Notes: a model not told the origin generated them from the letters alone. 64,000 nucleotides of DNA from Symbiodinium kawagutii (GCA_009767595.1 VSDK01021698.1:69501-133500), one strand, 5' to 3'; shown: positions 12,301 through 23,703, numbered from the stretch's first letter. Numbers and translations: made by a program.

Positions 12301-14630
12301 ATTTGCACAAGTTTCGGTCCATTTACACTCTGCACTCATCCTTCCAACTTGGTTTGTATGAACCCTATCTTACCGATCACACCAACCCCCACCAATTCCC
12401 ACCAATCAACCATCCAAAGTATCTCCAATCAACCCCAAGCATCATTCAGCCAACCACTTCTAGTTGGTATCCAGTATCCATATGATCATTGGCAGTTCAC
12501 GCTTATTAACCACCAGTAACCAACCAACCAGCCAACCAATCAACCAGCCGTCGCCTCAGGGGTTAAACCTGCAAAGGGATTGGTTCCAGCTTGCGCATCT
12601 TTCAGCAGACTTCGCGCGCGTTGGAGATATCCCTTGAGGCCACCTGTGCAGCTAGGCCGGGCCCCAAAGGTGACGGTGGGCTGCTCAGCAGGTGTTGGTA
12701 GCACTGTGATGCTTCAAGATGCGTCAAGAAATTTAAGCCACGAGAAAGTTACAGTGGTCAAGCAAGGCATTTCCTGTAGATGTGTTCGCAGCTCCAGCTT
12801 GTGTCATGATCCGGCAATGTGAATCCTGTCTTGATGAGGTGGATTAGAGAGTGCACCTTTAGGACACCATTACTTTCTCGGATCCTCCTATGAATCAACC
12901 TCGTCACTACTTCACTTGAATGACCAACTGCTCCGGTGTCCAATTCCGGGTCTGAAGATTCTCGCGAACTGAATATGCGCAAATCCACGAGTGCTGCCGT
13001 CCCCAGTGCGAGAGAACTGTTGATCATGCGGGGCCCAACCACTGGATGTTTCAAGCCACCTAGTTGTTAAGCCATTCTTGTCGGCTATGATCCCCTATCA
13101 TACCACCATAATCCCACAAGATCCAACACATCCAACGCAGTAAAACTCACCACCCTTCATGGCCACCCGGTGCTCCCGGCGTCAACGCTTCGACGACGCA
13201 CCGCGCGCACCGCGCGCGCCTGGTAGGATGCGGTCGATGGCATTCAGCTGCCGCAAACGGCTGCTGCGCTCCGACTCCGAGAGCTCGTCGTCGAAGAGGT
13301 GACCCTGTGGGGAAGGACTGGGACCAGTGGCGGTGGTTAGACGATGGTTAGGATGACCATGGTTAGATGATGGTTATATATAGGATGGTGATATGATGGC
13401 TGTATGATGGGTAAATTATGGTGGGATAATGGTTATAGGATGGTTGTTGGTGGGTAAATGATGGCTGAATAATGGTGATATGGTGGTTGTATGGTATGAA
13501 CATGATAATGGATGACTGTGGTTAGATGATAGTTATAGGATGGTTGTAAGACGATTAGTGGTGTTTGATGATGGTTAACGGTTCATGATGGTTAGTGACT
13601 ATACCGGTTGTATGATGGTTGTATGATGAGTAATGTGGGTAAATGATGATTAAATGATGGTTGATAGTGCTGCATGATGGTAGGTAAATGGTTCATGATA
13701 TTTAATGATTATGATGATAGTTCAAGGATGGCTAGTAATGGCCATGTGATAAGTATGTGCTGGTTTTGTGATGACTATAAAAGTAATGGTCAATGGTGGT
13801 GAAAACCGATTTCTACTAGGTTTGCGTGATGCTTGTATATGTGACGGTTTATACATGATGGTAAAATCATAGCCATGAGTGGTTGTGTGATGGTTTACAA
13901 AATGGTTAACAGTGGCGATTGTGATTCTGAGTGCCCAATGATGGCTGATGACTGAAGAGTGACAAGATTCTGATAAGTGACACAATTTAAGAACCAACGG
14001 CACATGTTGGTATAATTAAGCACTTAAAAGTGGTTGACGATGCTAAGCAGGCTTAACTAGAAAAGACAAAGGGCAAATCATTCTGGATGCCGTATTACCA
14101 TCCTTGAGAATGGATGATTATGGAAGTTCTGCTGAAGCAGTGTTTGATTACTTGATCGACACTGGGAAAACGCCATCAATGTTGAGAAGACAACCTGCTG
14201 GGATGGCGCTGGTGTTCAGTGGCGGCGCACACAATCACTGGCGGGATCATCTGCTTGACCCGACCGTCAGCAAGACACACATTGTTCATACAAGACAGCG
14301 GTGGTTTCATAATGACTGATCGTGTTGATTCAATGATAGTTCACAATAGTTCAGCAACAAGTTCAAAGAACATTCATGATGGTTTAAACAACAGAAGCTT
14401 GATGTGTGAGGCAAGCAATTGCCCAGATTCACAACCATCTTTTCTACGGTACAGCACCAACATCAATCAACCATAAGCTACCAAGCCAATCCAAGCCACC
14501 CATCAACCAAGCAACCACCCACCCGTACCAAAGGCTTGTCCAACGCCCTCACCTGGCTGTAGGGCTCGGCAGCCAGCTCTTCTTCAGTCAGTGTCATTTC
14601 CAACTGATGAGCTAAGACGCTCAGCCTCAT
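1263..14630 (-). CDS. USP: UDP-sugar pyrophosphorylase (USP), 12 exons, 3' part beyond the left edge
   Basis: Makes UDP-sugars from UTP and sugar-1-phosphates, normally in the cytosol. Exons, 5' to 3': 14630-14553, 13304-13220, 12643-12555, 11645-11563, 9918-9850, 9149-9105, 8209-8074, 7265-7221, 4030-3949, 3424-3320, 2332-2144, 1444-1263. These sum to 396 codons with every phase matching. Landmarks in order: GHLFDDEL, NPFAGLTPE, the nucleotide-binding loop LVAGGLGERLG, LPFAIMTSGDTH, KPHGHG-DVHG, FVFQDTN, NVEYNQLDPLL, GFSPFPGNIN and FVNPKWG..KSSTRLE. They follow the order and spacing I recall for plant USP (about 610 residues). Exon 1 is the least certain: ATGs at 14630 and 14597 are both in frame, and an AG acceptor just upstream leaves room for an earlier exon. 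Donors are six GT, four GC and two GA; GA is required at 7220 and 3319 to keep family spacing. The C-terminal third lies outside the window after a GC donor at 1262. Confidence 0.92.
2685..2752. repeat. (AGAT)n microsatellite
   Basis: Tetranucleotide run with some AGGT variants, in the USP intron between exons 10 and 11. Confidence 0.95.
2951..3068 (+). mobile_element. Family B element (B2) in a USP intron
   Basis: Same interior as B1. The left end reads AGCTGTGGGTCAA and the right end GACCCGTTGCC; ATAT flanks both ends. Confidence 0.75.
4060..4560. repeat. Degenerate TGATGGTTG array in a USP intron
   Basis: Irregular TGATGG/TGGTTGTTNA units, beginning about 30 bp on the acceptor side of the USP exon at 4030-3949. 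No reading frame of interest. Confidence 0.7.
6058..6121. repeat. GATGATGGTT then (GAT)n
   Basis: Three GATGATGGTT units grade into about thirteen GAT units, suggesting the microsatellite grew out of the longer repeat. Confidence 0.9.
6257..6309. repeat. (CAA)n microsatellite
   Basis: About seventeen CAA units. They read as poly-Gln on the plus strand but lie inside a USP intron, so they are not coding. Confidence 0.95.
8430..8775. repeat. Degenerate CCATCATNAACC array
   Basis: Irregular CCATCAT/AACCATC units in the USP intron on the acceptor side of exon 8209-8074. Confidence 0.65.
8830..8950. mobile_element. Inverted-repeat element with 31-bp ends
   Basis: The left end TTACACTCTGGTAAACTAAC and its continuation match the reverse complement of the right end at 30 of 31 positions. 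The element is 121 bp inside a USP intron. No clear target duplication. A half-related end lies at 9028-9050. Confidence 0.8.
9380..9508 (+). mobile_element. Family C element
   Basis: Starts CTGGTTGGTGGTTTCAACCC, with the interior AATATCAGTCAACCAACCAA and ACTAGAGAAAACC. The right end is degraded. Confidence 0.6.
9577..9676. mobile_element. Family A element (A2)
   Basis: Inverted ends GGGGGTTTCTTAAAAT and ATTTTGAGAAACCACC, flanked by ATTT on both sides (9573-9576, 9677-9680). In a USP intron between two family C copies. Confidence 0.75.
9694..9779 (+). mobile_element. Family C element, short copy
   Basis: CTGGCTTCAACCC to AAAACCACCAACCA, ending about 70 bp from the donor of USP exon 9918-9850. 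Confidence 0.55.
10011..10099. repeat. 11-bp tandem array (TGATGGTTTAA)
   Basis: About eight units with few substitutions, part of a broader TGATGG-rich zone (9985-10400) on the acceptor side of USP exon 9918-9850. Confidence 0.85.
13327..13990. repeat. Degenerate GATGGTTA array
   Basis: A long stretch of irregular GATGGTTATA/GATGGTTGTA units, starting 23 bp on the acceptor side of USP exon 13304-13220. Confidence 0.7.
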
Positions 14631-14699
14631 AGGGGCCTGAGCCTTCAACGGCAGCGATTGCCATGGTAAAAACACAGGCTATCCTCAAGTGGTTAGGCT

Positions 14700-15520
14700 A
14701 TGATCGTATCGGTGACTAAGATTTCCAGGCTGCAATAGCTACGGTTGAACGGTGGCAGGAAGTGGACGTAAAACAAGTAGTGGATGGATCAAGAGGTACA
14801 AAATGGTCTTGACAGGTCAAAGGTATGTACATTTGCACCGGTCATCACTAGTCTATCTTGGACAAACACATGAAAAGAACGATGTCTAAACAGCGTGAGA
14901 CAAGACAACGTGATCCAAACACACATCAATAGGTGCATTTGAACCCTGACATTGGCGGATGCAATCCTTGAGCTGATCGTAATTCGAAAGAGTTTTAAAA
15001 GCGTTGTGCCTTCTGTTAGAAAAAGATATGCCTTGCCATGAATGCATGAAATCATGAAATTCTGGGCACCACTATCATCCATCAATAGACAACCCCAAAT
15101 ACATGAAATATCATGAAGCATATCTTGTGGCAAATCGGCCCAAAATCACAACGCTAAAAGATAGACCTTCAGTTATTGTATGTTTCCCGATCTCTTCAAG
15201 CCGATCATCATGGTATGGTGATGTAGGTAGAGATGGTAGGTCATGGGTACAAAATGATTCCCTGAATGGACTTATACCCCTCAATGACTGACTGGAAGCA
15301 ACGCAGCGTCATTAAACGCCCTGAAGTCCCCATTTTCGGACAGCTCTAAAGGAATGCCCCTAGTGGGCAATACTGACCCCCTAGAAACCAACTAACTGTA
15401 AGAATGATTATGTCCTATTGATTGCAAAAAGCCTAAGCAAGCTCAATCAACATTTGTTAATATATGATTCAGTGAACAACCAGCTGAATAAGCAATGAAT
15501 AATGCGCCTTAGCCACCAGT
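14700..15520. other. Region upstream of USP exon 1
   Basis: No exon recognised. It should hold the USP 5' end and the boundary with the next gene. I see no TATA box, spliced-leader copy or other promoter signal. Confidence 0.5.
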
Positions 15521-15539
15521 TGGTCACAAAAAAAAACAC

Positions 15540-15690
15540 GCCTGGAACGAGATCGGGAACCCTGCAGGTGCCCAGGCCGCTGATCATCGGGGTCCCAGCC
15601 AAATGTTCTTCGAAGAGAACAGCCTCCATCTGCACGAATCGAAGCTTGAACCTCCGGCCAGGGTGCACAGGGGCCTTCATCCATGGCATG
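15540..15690 (-). CDS. Exon candidate, frame unsure
   Basis: A GC-rich block in AT-rich surroundings, open in two minus frames. One gives FKLRFVQMEAVLFEEHLAG, the other an Arg/Asp-rich stretch. I do not recognise the product. It lies between the USP start and the exon candidate at 16865, so it may be a late exon of the gene 5' of USP. Confidence 0.35.
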
Positions 15691-16205
15691 CTTGGAGTCA
15701 GAAGGAGGTGTGGTGGGTAACTGTGCTTATAGATTATTGCTCGCTGCTGAGGGGGTCTCAACATCCGTGAGAGTGGTTATATGACAACCATGGATTTTAT
15801 GGTCGATACTGAGTCATAACCATTGGATTTGAGAAAATTAGCAAAGGATTGGCTCATGGCACTTGATTTTGATGCAAATTTCGCTAGAGCATGGCCAAAG
15901 GTGGCAGCAATTTTATGCACGAAATTCATGGAAGTTGTTGGCGTCCCGCCGGGAGAAGGGACTGAGTTTCTGAGACAACGGAGGGAGGAGACAAGACAAG
16001 GGACAGCAAAAAGAGAGGTGAGACCTGCGCGGTAAGAGAGGGGGGAAAAACACAGGCAAAATAACTTGGACTCCGGAAACCAATCATGTTCTTGTGTTGA
16101 ATGTGTGGCAATAGGCTGGCGAAACTTGCAAACCAAGTAGGGGTCCTATAGATACAATCAAGTTGTTTTGTCACTTTTTCAAAGCAATTGCCATATGTGA
16201 GAATA

Positions 16206-16262
16206 CCACCACCACCACCACCACCACCACCACCACCACCACCACCACCACCACCACCACCA
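16206..16262. repeat. (ACC)n microsatellite
   Basis: Nineteen ACC units followed by interrupted ACT/ACA triplets. Confidence 0.95.
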
Positions 16263-16585
16263 CGACTACCACAACTACCATTGTCTTATTCACCAATTTG
16301 AAACATCATTTGCCATTGTCGACCAGCATTATCCTGTATCAATGCGCTCCACTGGCAACCTGCATCACCAACCATTGGTATACAATCAGGATTGACCATA
16401 AATCAAGCATCCTTGACCATTTCTTGAGCATCACTTAGTGGCAAAACCAACTAGTGTCTTACATCACAATAAGATAAAGCATAAGCGAACCATCATGACA
16501 GTAAGCATGGTTGATCAAAAGCATGAAACCTGAACCATCACCAACCCATCACAAATCCTGTTTCACCATCATCATTCACCATCAT

Positions 16586-16732
16586 CGAGCACTAAATAAA
16601 AGCGTTCCTAATCAATACAGCTTATAGTTTAATTAACAGTATTAAGCACCAGTATTGATACCAACTGAGCACTATCAAGCTGGTAGGAACTTCTTAATCA
16701 TGGTGAAAGTATTGAGCTTTATTTGGCACTCG
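16586..16732. mobile_element. Imperfect inverted-repeat element
   Basis: CGAGCACTAAATAAAAGC pairs with GAGCTTTATTTGGCACTCG about 110 bp away, with three mismatches. AGCTGGTAGGAACT recurs just inside and just outside the right end. Confidence 0.55.
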
Positions 16733-16775
16733 TGACCAGCTGGTAGGAACTCGCCACAAACCACCAGTTGCATTC

Positions 16776-16865
16776 GTCGCCACGGGACCACTGCTGATTC
16801 TCCACAGCAAAGCTGTCGAAAATGCACTCCTGCAGCAAGGGTCGTCCCTGGCTGTGGGTGTTCAC
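16776..16865 (-). CDS. Exon candidate of an unidentified gene
   Basis: Thirty codons, phase 0 in and out, after a GTAG|G acceptor. It reads GRPLLQECIFDSFAVENQQ, a protein-like stretch with no stop, and ends at a possible GA donor. No family recognised. It is probably a late exon of the gene that runs from about 25 kb toward USP. Confidence 0.45.
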
Positions 16866-16950
16866 CTACAAACAGTGATAAGTGAAGTAGATTGATGACG
16901 GTAGTGATTAGTAGTGGTTAGTAATTGTCACTATAAGAAGGGTTGATGTA

Positions 16951-17217
16951 TCATGGAGATATGGCGGCAACTCTAATTATCTGTTCATGGCTTCCAATTC
17001 GCGACTTGGATATCCCACAAATGATAACAATTTCCCGATGTAGGAAATATTCTATGAGTTTTGGCAAATGATGGATTGATGGCGCTGTAATGACGGTCAT
17101 AATGCGCCAAGCCCATGGTTGATCCGGAAGATCTAGTGCCACCATGGCTTGCCAGGGAGCTCGGTCCCCCAGATAGTGTTGACATGTGCTGACTACGCCC
17201 TGGATCCATGAAAACAC
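16951..17217 (-). CDS. Open minus-strand block, possible exon
   Basis: The minus strand stays open over the moderately GC-rich part near 17.10-17.20 kb, reading APWQAMVALDLPDQPWAWR. No splice pair could be fixed and the flanks are AT-rich, so only the central part is likely to be coding, if any is. Confidence 0.25.
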   Translation of the reverse strand: MFSWIQGVVSTCQHYLGDRAPWQAMVALDLPDQPWAWRIMTVITAPSIHHLPKLIEYFLHREIVIICGISKSRIGSHEQIIRVAAISP

Positions 17218-17624
17218 GATTAACCATCATCACAATCATCACAAAATATCAAACATAATCCAGATCAACACATAGTGGCTAGCCTTCATATCGACCAACA
17301 AATTTCTTGTTACGCAAAAATTATACTACAGGATATCTAGCACGACCAACCCGTTTAATCAGCATTCTCATCATTAACCACTATTTGCCACCTTAAAACC
17401 TTGTGAATTCAATCAATGACTGACCACCGTGAACCAATCGTGGATTTCGTATCATCAATCACTGCTGTCTAACATCAGGAACCAGTATTAAGCACCATCA
17501 ACCTCATTATGATGAACATTCACCAAGCATCATGCCACCAAAACCACTGCTAAGATTCTTGTCAAGTAGTGATTTTAGTGGTGGTTGCTGTTACTAAGGC
17601 TCCTAGTGGTACTACAAGGCATCG

Positions 17625-17745
17625 ATATGGCTGTGGGTCAAAACCCCGTACCCCTGGTTCCCCTATCATTAGCCATTGTTTTCCCTTTGATTTGGCTGGT
17701 TATTATAAGCCATTATTGATGGTTAATATCGACCCATAGCCATAT
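17625..17745 (+). mobile_element. Family B element (B3)
   Basis: GGCTGTGGGTCAAAACCCCG to GACCCATAGCC, flanked by ATAT on both sides. It ends about 80 bp from the donor of the exon candidate 17875-17827. Confidence 0.8.
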
Positions 17746-17826
17746 CAATTGCTAACCAGACCACTGCTACCACACTGCGACGCCGCGGCAGTCCGACAGC
17801 GCACCGCTGGTTCCAAAGCGACTCAC

Positions 17827-17875
17827 CAACACAGCATCCGGGCGCACGGGCCTTGGACCGCCCGACGGAACCATG
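17827..17875 (-). CDS. Short exon candidate with strong GT donor
   Basis: A 49-nt GC-rich block between a TAG|C acceptor and a consensus donor GTGAGT at 17826-17821. It encodes MVPSGGPRPVRPDAVL, entering in phase 2 and leaving in phase 0. It carries the same donor signal as the candidate at 20451. Family unknown. Confidence 0.45.
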
Positions 17876-17919
17876 CTACCAGCTATGCTTGGGGGATAGC
17901 AACCAAGGAGCAGGGTGGA

Positions 17920-18150
17920 TGATATGGTTGATGGATGGTTGATATATATTCACATGGTTGATGATGTGGTTCATACATGTTTGATCTTTGATTGTTTGGT
18001 CTATGATTGATTGTGGTTAATGGTTGATGATGGTTAGGTTGATATGCTTGATGAGTTGCTGATGGTTTTGGATACCAACTGACCTAGTTTGATGATATGG
18101 TACGGCAAATAATGATTATTGGTTGATGATGGTTGAGGAGGGTTACTGGT
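17920..18150. repeat. Degenerate GGTTGATGATGG array
   Basis: Irregular units on the acceptor side of exon candidate 17875-17827. Confidence 0.6.
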
Positions 18151-18569
18151 GGTGGTTATATGTGCTTAATCCTAGATATTGGTTCACGATAGCACAGATA
18201 TGTTCACTAGCCATTTGAATGCATCTGATACCACAGTTCTACCATGGCTTGACATTTGATTTACAGGATCCATCTTTGCTTCGTCGCCACACCGCGTGGA
18301 TGACCGTCGAGCTCAGCCATCGGTCACCATCAAAGCCCCAGAAATGACAGCGTAGTATCTAAAGCTTTTTCCCAAGATTGGAATGTCATGTTTGTGGGTA
18401 TGCGCCAAAATAACGGTAACCCCCTTTCCATGTGTAAAATGATGCATTTTTTGGTGGGGCCCATTGGTTATCCTATGGCTTGGCACAAACCCAGGTCGGT
18501 CTCAAGTCATAACCCCTAAGTCATCGAAGTCATTATATTTAATTACACTAAAAAACCAACCATAACTTG

Positions 18570-18790
18570 GGGTTCCCTATGGCTACGTCGAAACCCCGAG
18601 GTGTCTCCTGTTCTGACGCTTGATCCCCACCAACTCTCAGGCGTCTGAGCCTCCCAACGCATAGAGCGCTCCAGTGTGCAATCCCAGAAATCGCAGCGCC
18701 GGAATGCGCTGCTTCCCGAACTGCCATTGGATGATCCGAGCCTGGCGATACGTCGAAGAAATCGAAGCCCCGTGCCCTGAAACAAAGCTG
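18570..18790 (-). CDS. GC-rich exon-like block, two open minus frames
   Basis: Both open minus frames look protein-like; one contains CDFWDCTLERSMRWEAQ. A smaller GC-rich block at 18285-18340 reads CHFWGFDGDRW in one minus frame and may be a related exon. Boundaries and product are not fixed. Confidence 0.3.
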
Positions 18791-19311
18791 CAAAACATGG
18801 AGATGAAACGGAAGAAACCATCGATTTTGTGCAAAATCTGGTTCAAGTTGTTGTCAGTCTATAACAAGAAAACCTGGTTTTGTCAAGGACACAACGCTCG
18901 GAAGACAAAAGGATAGCCAAAGGATGGTTGCAAGATCAGTTGGCATCCTTTTGTATTCAACCAAATGTATCCTTGTTAGTTGATAGTAGCAGTTGCCAGC
19001 AAATGATTACATTCAACCAATGTGCTACTCAATGGCATGGGGATCAACATGAAGCCCTGGATTCCTGCCACAACAGACTGATCCGATCCCGGTCAAACGA
19101 CGAAACCATCGTGACTCATCAAGGTGTGGTGACCAGCTACACTTGGCCAACATCTGTGTCCCATCCCTGGCACGTGCCCAGTGATTGTGACCACTTTGGA
19201 TTCCTATCACTAGGGTACAACCTGTGGCAATGCAACTGCTAAACGATGCTAAACAACAACACAACCTGTTGGGAACAAGTGAAAGATGAACAGAACATAA
19301 GCAAAACTGGT

Positions 19312-19435
19312 CTGGTTGGTGGTTTCAACTCCTATGAAACATATCAGTCAACCATCAACCAACCATGTGTTGTCATTTTGTTAATGCTTACTAGGAAAAC
19401 ACGAAAAAAAACCTGTGTGTGAAACCACCAACCAG
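19312..19435 (+). mobile_element. Family C element, best copy
   Basis: Perfect 15-bp inverted ends: CTGGTTGGTGGTTTC and GAAACCACCAACCAG. Interior AACCAACCATG and TTAATGCTTACTAGG. Length 124 bp. Confidence 0.8.
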
Positions 19436-19816
19436 AAGTAGTGCGCAGAGGCAAGTTCACCCATAAAAATCATCGAACTTTCACCAACAGAACTCTGCCG
19501 CGCCGTGTGAACGCTGGGTGCTGCCACCACGTGCATGTCGCCTGAGGCGTGAAAAACCAGGTGTTGGTTAGTGGTTGATAGTAGATGGTTGATCGTTTTT
19601 AATCCTGGTTGATGTAAGTGGTGGGATGTGGTGGGTATCTTTACACATGGTGATGGTCAATCACTGACAATATACAGGTTTACTTAATAGGTGAAGTTGT
19701 TTTGACGATGATATTGTTAACACATGGTTAACAATTGCAAATGAGCTTCTGACCAAGTAACAGGTGATAGTGAAGAACAATACCCAACAATATCCAGGGT
19801 TCTTTTTGATAGTGCT

Positions 19817-19817
19817 C

Positions 19818-19859
<42 letters not shown>

Positions 19860-19872
19860 GTGATGATGATGG

Positions 19873-19925
<53 letters not shown>

Positions 19926-19951
19926 CTGATGATGATGATGATGATGATGAT
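19817..19951. repeat. (ATG)n microsatellite, longest in the window
   Basis: About forty-five ATG units with a few GTG and CTG changes. Apparent poly-Met or poly-Ile frames here are not genes. Confidence 0.95.
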
Positions 19952-20046
19952 AATGATCATAATCATCATGCTAATGAATCAGCTAGAAACCTACGAATTT
20001 GTCCAGTACAACATTTATGGACCCCCCACAACATCATACTGTTGAG

Positions 20047-20304
20047 CTATGGGGTGAACACAGCCTGCTGCGCTGGGCAGCTGGGCATCAACCCTTTTTC
20101 TTCCACCAGGTGTCTGTGAAGCGAAGGGATGAACAAACCAACGTGAGAGTTGACAGTGTCGGAGTGGCATGATGCCAAGCACAAAGATGCGGAGGAAGAG
20201 TGAGAAGTTGGTTGAGTAGCTGTATCATCAACCAGCACGATACCAGCCTGACCATGCCAGGGATAAGTCCAGCGCTGTGATGGGCCTGACCTTTTCAGAC
20301 CCAA
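20047..20304 (-). CDS. Open block, possible exon, strand unsure
   Basis: The minus strand reads DTWWKKKGLMPSCPAQQAV near 20.05-20.12 kb. The plus strand is also open (LLRWAAGHQPFFFHQ) and ends at a GT. It is listed only because the block is GC-rich compared with its flanks. Confidence 0.22.
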   Translation of the reverse strand: MGLKRSGPSQRWTYPWHGQAGIVLVDDTATQPTSHSSSASLCLASCHSDTVNSHVGLFIPSLHRHLVEEKGLMPSCPAQQAVFTP

Positions 20305-20450
20305 GTTGTGACCATTGAGTGTCTACCACTTGAAGTACGACCAAGAAAATTGCTGCTAATTGCTTTCATGTGATTAATCTCACTCACCAATTCTCCAGCT
20401 ATTTGCTGGCTGTTTCACCACAGCTGCCAGCAGCTGAGGACCGAACTCAC

Positions 20451-20518
20451 CAAGATTTCGGCAAAGTCCTTCGCCCACGCATCACGGTCTTCGTCCCGCA
20501 TGTCCTCGCCGCGAGCAT
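20451..20518 (-). CDS. Exon candidate, acidic helix, strong GT donor
   Basis: A 68-nt block from a TTTGAG acceptor to a GTGAGT donor. It encodes ARGEDMRDEDRDAWAKDF and then AEIL, entering in phase 1 and leaving in phase 0. The charged helical composition and clean donor favour a real exon. No family recognised. Confidence 0.5.
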
Positions 20519-21345
20519 CTCAAACATCTCGGGATCTGCAGCTACGAACAATGATTACTAGTTGTGGCTTAACAAATGATTAGTGATTACTGTACATTAG
20601 TAAATAAGATTCACTAGTGATAATCATACAACTAGTGATAATAATGTAAGAATGATTATCAGTGGTGGTTTAGTAATAGTTCATTCGCTAACCAAAGATT
20701 CACGGCAAATCCTTAGAAGCTTCATTGCAGATCAAACAACCGCGTTGAGTGGTGATGTTTGTTGTAGCGAGCTGTTCAATTTATTTGTCATGGATACATC
20801 AAGGCCAGAGAAATCTTCAGTATTCTACATCATGCTGAACAATGTGGACAAAATGACCAGCCTTCCCCACTTGTTGCCCAATGATAACCAGTAAAGCTGC
20901 TTTAAACAGTGCTATGGTCCATCAGCCAATCTGCAGGCCAGCATGTGAACCACTGATCCAGCGAGGCAAAACATGGCTTGAAGAGCTATACATACTCTTT
21001 GACTGGGTATTTTTAGGTTCGGCTAGAAAGCCAAGTGATTGGGCAGTCAGGTGGTTGATCAGTGGGTTTTTAAGAATGAATAATCATTGCAGTGGTTGAT
21101 GAACCATCAATAATGATCAATTAAAAAGATATATATAACTCACTAATGATGCTTTTTGTGGTTGACTATAAACGGCATCATCGTTGAAAATAGGAAAATA
21201 GCTTGAACTGTACCATTTTCACCATCAATAGATGGTTGAACGGTCATTGAATCCCAGTTAAAACCACCAACAATACCTTGTACCCCCATTGACCGTCCCC
21301 AAAATCATCAGATTCGTCGTCGCTGGAATTTTTCATCTACTGTAG

Positions 21346-21564
21346 CTATTTCTGGGCTGCTTTATATAATTGACCGACCCACAGATTAGCCACTGCCCAG
21401 CCGCAGCTGTCCCACATCACGGGTAAGCCCACGTAGAAAAACATGGGCTTCTGCAATCCAAGCAGGAAGCGACACCAATCTGAGCTGGAGCCGGCTTTAC
21501 CACTGACAATGGTCTTTCTGAAACAACTTTCTTCAACACCATGGAGTGCTGTTGCTGACAGCAT
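21346..21564 (-). CDS. Exon candidate with hydrophobic stretch
   Basis: A 72-codon minus frame runs to a TAG stop. It contains CFRKTIVSGKAGSSSDWCRF and then LQKPMFFYVGLPVMWDSCGW, and could be a terminal exon. The product is unknown; the second half could be a membrane or buried segment. Confidence 0.38.
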   Translation of the reverse strand: MLSATALHGVEESCFRKTIVSGKAGSSSDWCRFLLGLQKPMFFYVGLPVMWDSCGWAVANLWVGQLYKAAQK

Positions 21565-22261
21565 TATATGTCATTACTGGTTTGATATGTTTTGAATTAA
21601 TGGGCTCGATTCTAGTAACTATATACATACACCATTCACAAACACTTGATCACCGCAAGTTGTGTTCTACTAAAGAGCTTCTGGAAACCCGGGTGTTCGA
21701 ATCATGAACCCCGGGGAGATAACAAGCTGTAGGATAAAAGTGTATTCAAGCTTATTCTTTGAAGTGAGATAAAATCAAAGCCATTGAATGAACGAGCTGC
21801 AGATCAACAATCTTAACATCACATCAAAAGCGGTGGAAGCCACCTACTTCAAACAAAAAGCTGAAAGCAACAGAAAGTCAAACACTCTGTAGAGAAAACA
21901 GGCACAGGTGAGATGCATCGGACATGACATGGTGTCCACGCCAACTGGGGGTTAAGCTGGAAATCAACTCATAGCTAAGCTAAGCCTCGGGAGTTTATGC
22001 ATCTGTCACGAGACCCGACAAATTCAACACCATACCACAAATATTGAATATCACCCCCGGATGTTTGGGGGTCATGATGATCAATGTTGATGAAAATCCA
22101 ACAAACCAAGCTTAGTAAACGAAGTGGTGAGCTTGATAAATCATACCATTTGGTAATCTAACAGAGGAGCAAATCCACCAATCATTGATGCTTTCCCAGG
22201 GTTTCTCTATGTTCTCTGGAATGATCAATGTGGTGTTTTTTCCATCGCGAACTGTTAGATC

Positions 22262-22420
22262 ACTGGAATGTGCCTTCATCAAGTCTGCATGGCTTGGCTG
22301 CAGTGGCTTGTTGTTGGACCGCTTTGAACAGCTTCTGAGAGACGAACACAGCGGCTGGCTGCACATGAGCACATCTGCACGCGAAAGCCTGTAGCGATGA
22401 GCCAAGGGGATTCGGTACAT
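22262..22420 (-). CDS. Exon candidate, frame unsure
   Basis: A GC-rich block after a CAG acceptor near 22395. The best minus frame reads AAVFVSQKLFKAVQQQATAA and stops at a TGA; two other frames are partly open. Not recognised. Confidence 0.3.
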
Positions 22421-23433
22421 GGGGAAGGGCCTCGTTCAAAATCAGTGAATCTGTTACTGTTTCGGTGCTTGAACACCCTTCACATATCGCTGGACCATGA
22501 TGAGTTCTATTGTTGAATGGTGGATTCAGATAATGGTGGTGATGCCCAAAGAAAATCGAAAAGGACCATATACCATGTCTTGCATCCATCAATCCATCAA
22601 TCATGAAATCAACCAACCATTTATCACCATTCGCAAATATTCATTGTTCAGAAATAGTAATCAGCCATCTATCTAACAAGACACCTTGAAACCACGATTT
22701 ATAGCGAGCTATCCATCAATGAACCATTATATGTTATATTTCAAAGATATACATTCAATCAGGGTTTCTGACCGAGAGTTTCCCAGCCTCCAGCCAAACA
22801 GTACATTGAAACCAGTGATGCTATGAACAAGGACGCTGACATGTGTATATCATCAGATAATGACATATGTAATTTGCAAGATACATGCTTACAAACTATG
22901 AACATGCAATATACTCGAACTATTTGGGGCTTGCGCAAGCTTTGCGCGAGCAAAATGCTTCCACGAAGATTGCAAAAAGTTTGCGTGATAGAGGCCCCGT
23001 GCAACTTTTGCATGAATATATTGCATCAAATAATAAACTTAAACACCATTGGTGTTGAACAAAGCTTAACTACGAACCAACCTATTCAATAATTGCATTC
23101 ACTATTAATATCATGAATCAGCAGTGTACCATTTGTGAAAAGTGTCAGATCACTATATTCATCACAGTGAACCACTGCTGTCATTTACTCTCTAGATCAA
23201 AGTGCTATAAACATGTGTTTGATTGACTTTATCACGTTTTTTGTTTATGAGCGAACCTTTGTGTTTCTGGAATTTTCAGCATGAACTGATCAAAAACTGA
23301 TTTCGATCGACTATCTGCAGCATTAACCCGGCATTCACCCGCAATCGCTGGATTCATCAGCATTGTTTGCTATCATTGCCAACCAATCAACCAATAAGGA
23401 TTCCTGATCATCAACCACGGTGAGCCCTAGGGA

Positions 23434-23600
23434 TTGGCCATCATCAACCAGTCTTCACCCTGGGAAATCCACAGAGATTGGACAGTCTCTCCTGCCTCGC
23501 TCCCATGGCATTTTCGAACAAGTGCGCCACAACCGAAAAGTCCTGGCGTGCGGTGCCCTTTTCGTGGACCTACCCCAAATTCTCCAACAATGTTTGATAT
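23434..23600. CDS. GC-rich exon-like block, strand unsure
   Basis: Open on both strands; the plus strand reads FEQVRHNRKVLACGALFVDL. A family A element begins about 15 bp to its right (23615). Every gene I could rebuild is on the minus strand, so a plus exon here would be an exception. Confidence 0.22.
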
Positions 23601-23614
23601 ATTTGTAGTTACAT

Positions 23615-23703
23615 GGTGGTTTCTCAAAATCTGGGGATCCAAAAAATGGTTGATATATTAGAAAGGATGATTTGAGGGTACTCCTATGACTTGCGAAGCA
23701 CCG
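23615..23703. mobile_element. Family A element (A3)
   Basis: GGTGGTTTCTCAAAATCTGG to CTATGACTTGCGAAGCACC; inverted ends still pair despite several changes. Confidence 0.6.

Noticed and set aside
19661-20045. Open frames of poly-Met and poly-Ile on both strands
   Set aside because: They are translations of the (ATG)n microsatellite and end within it.
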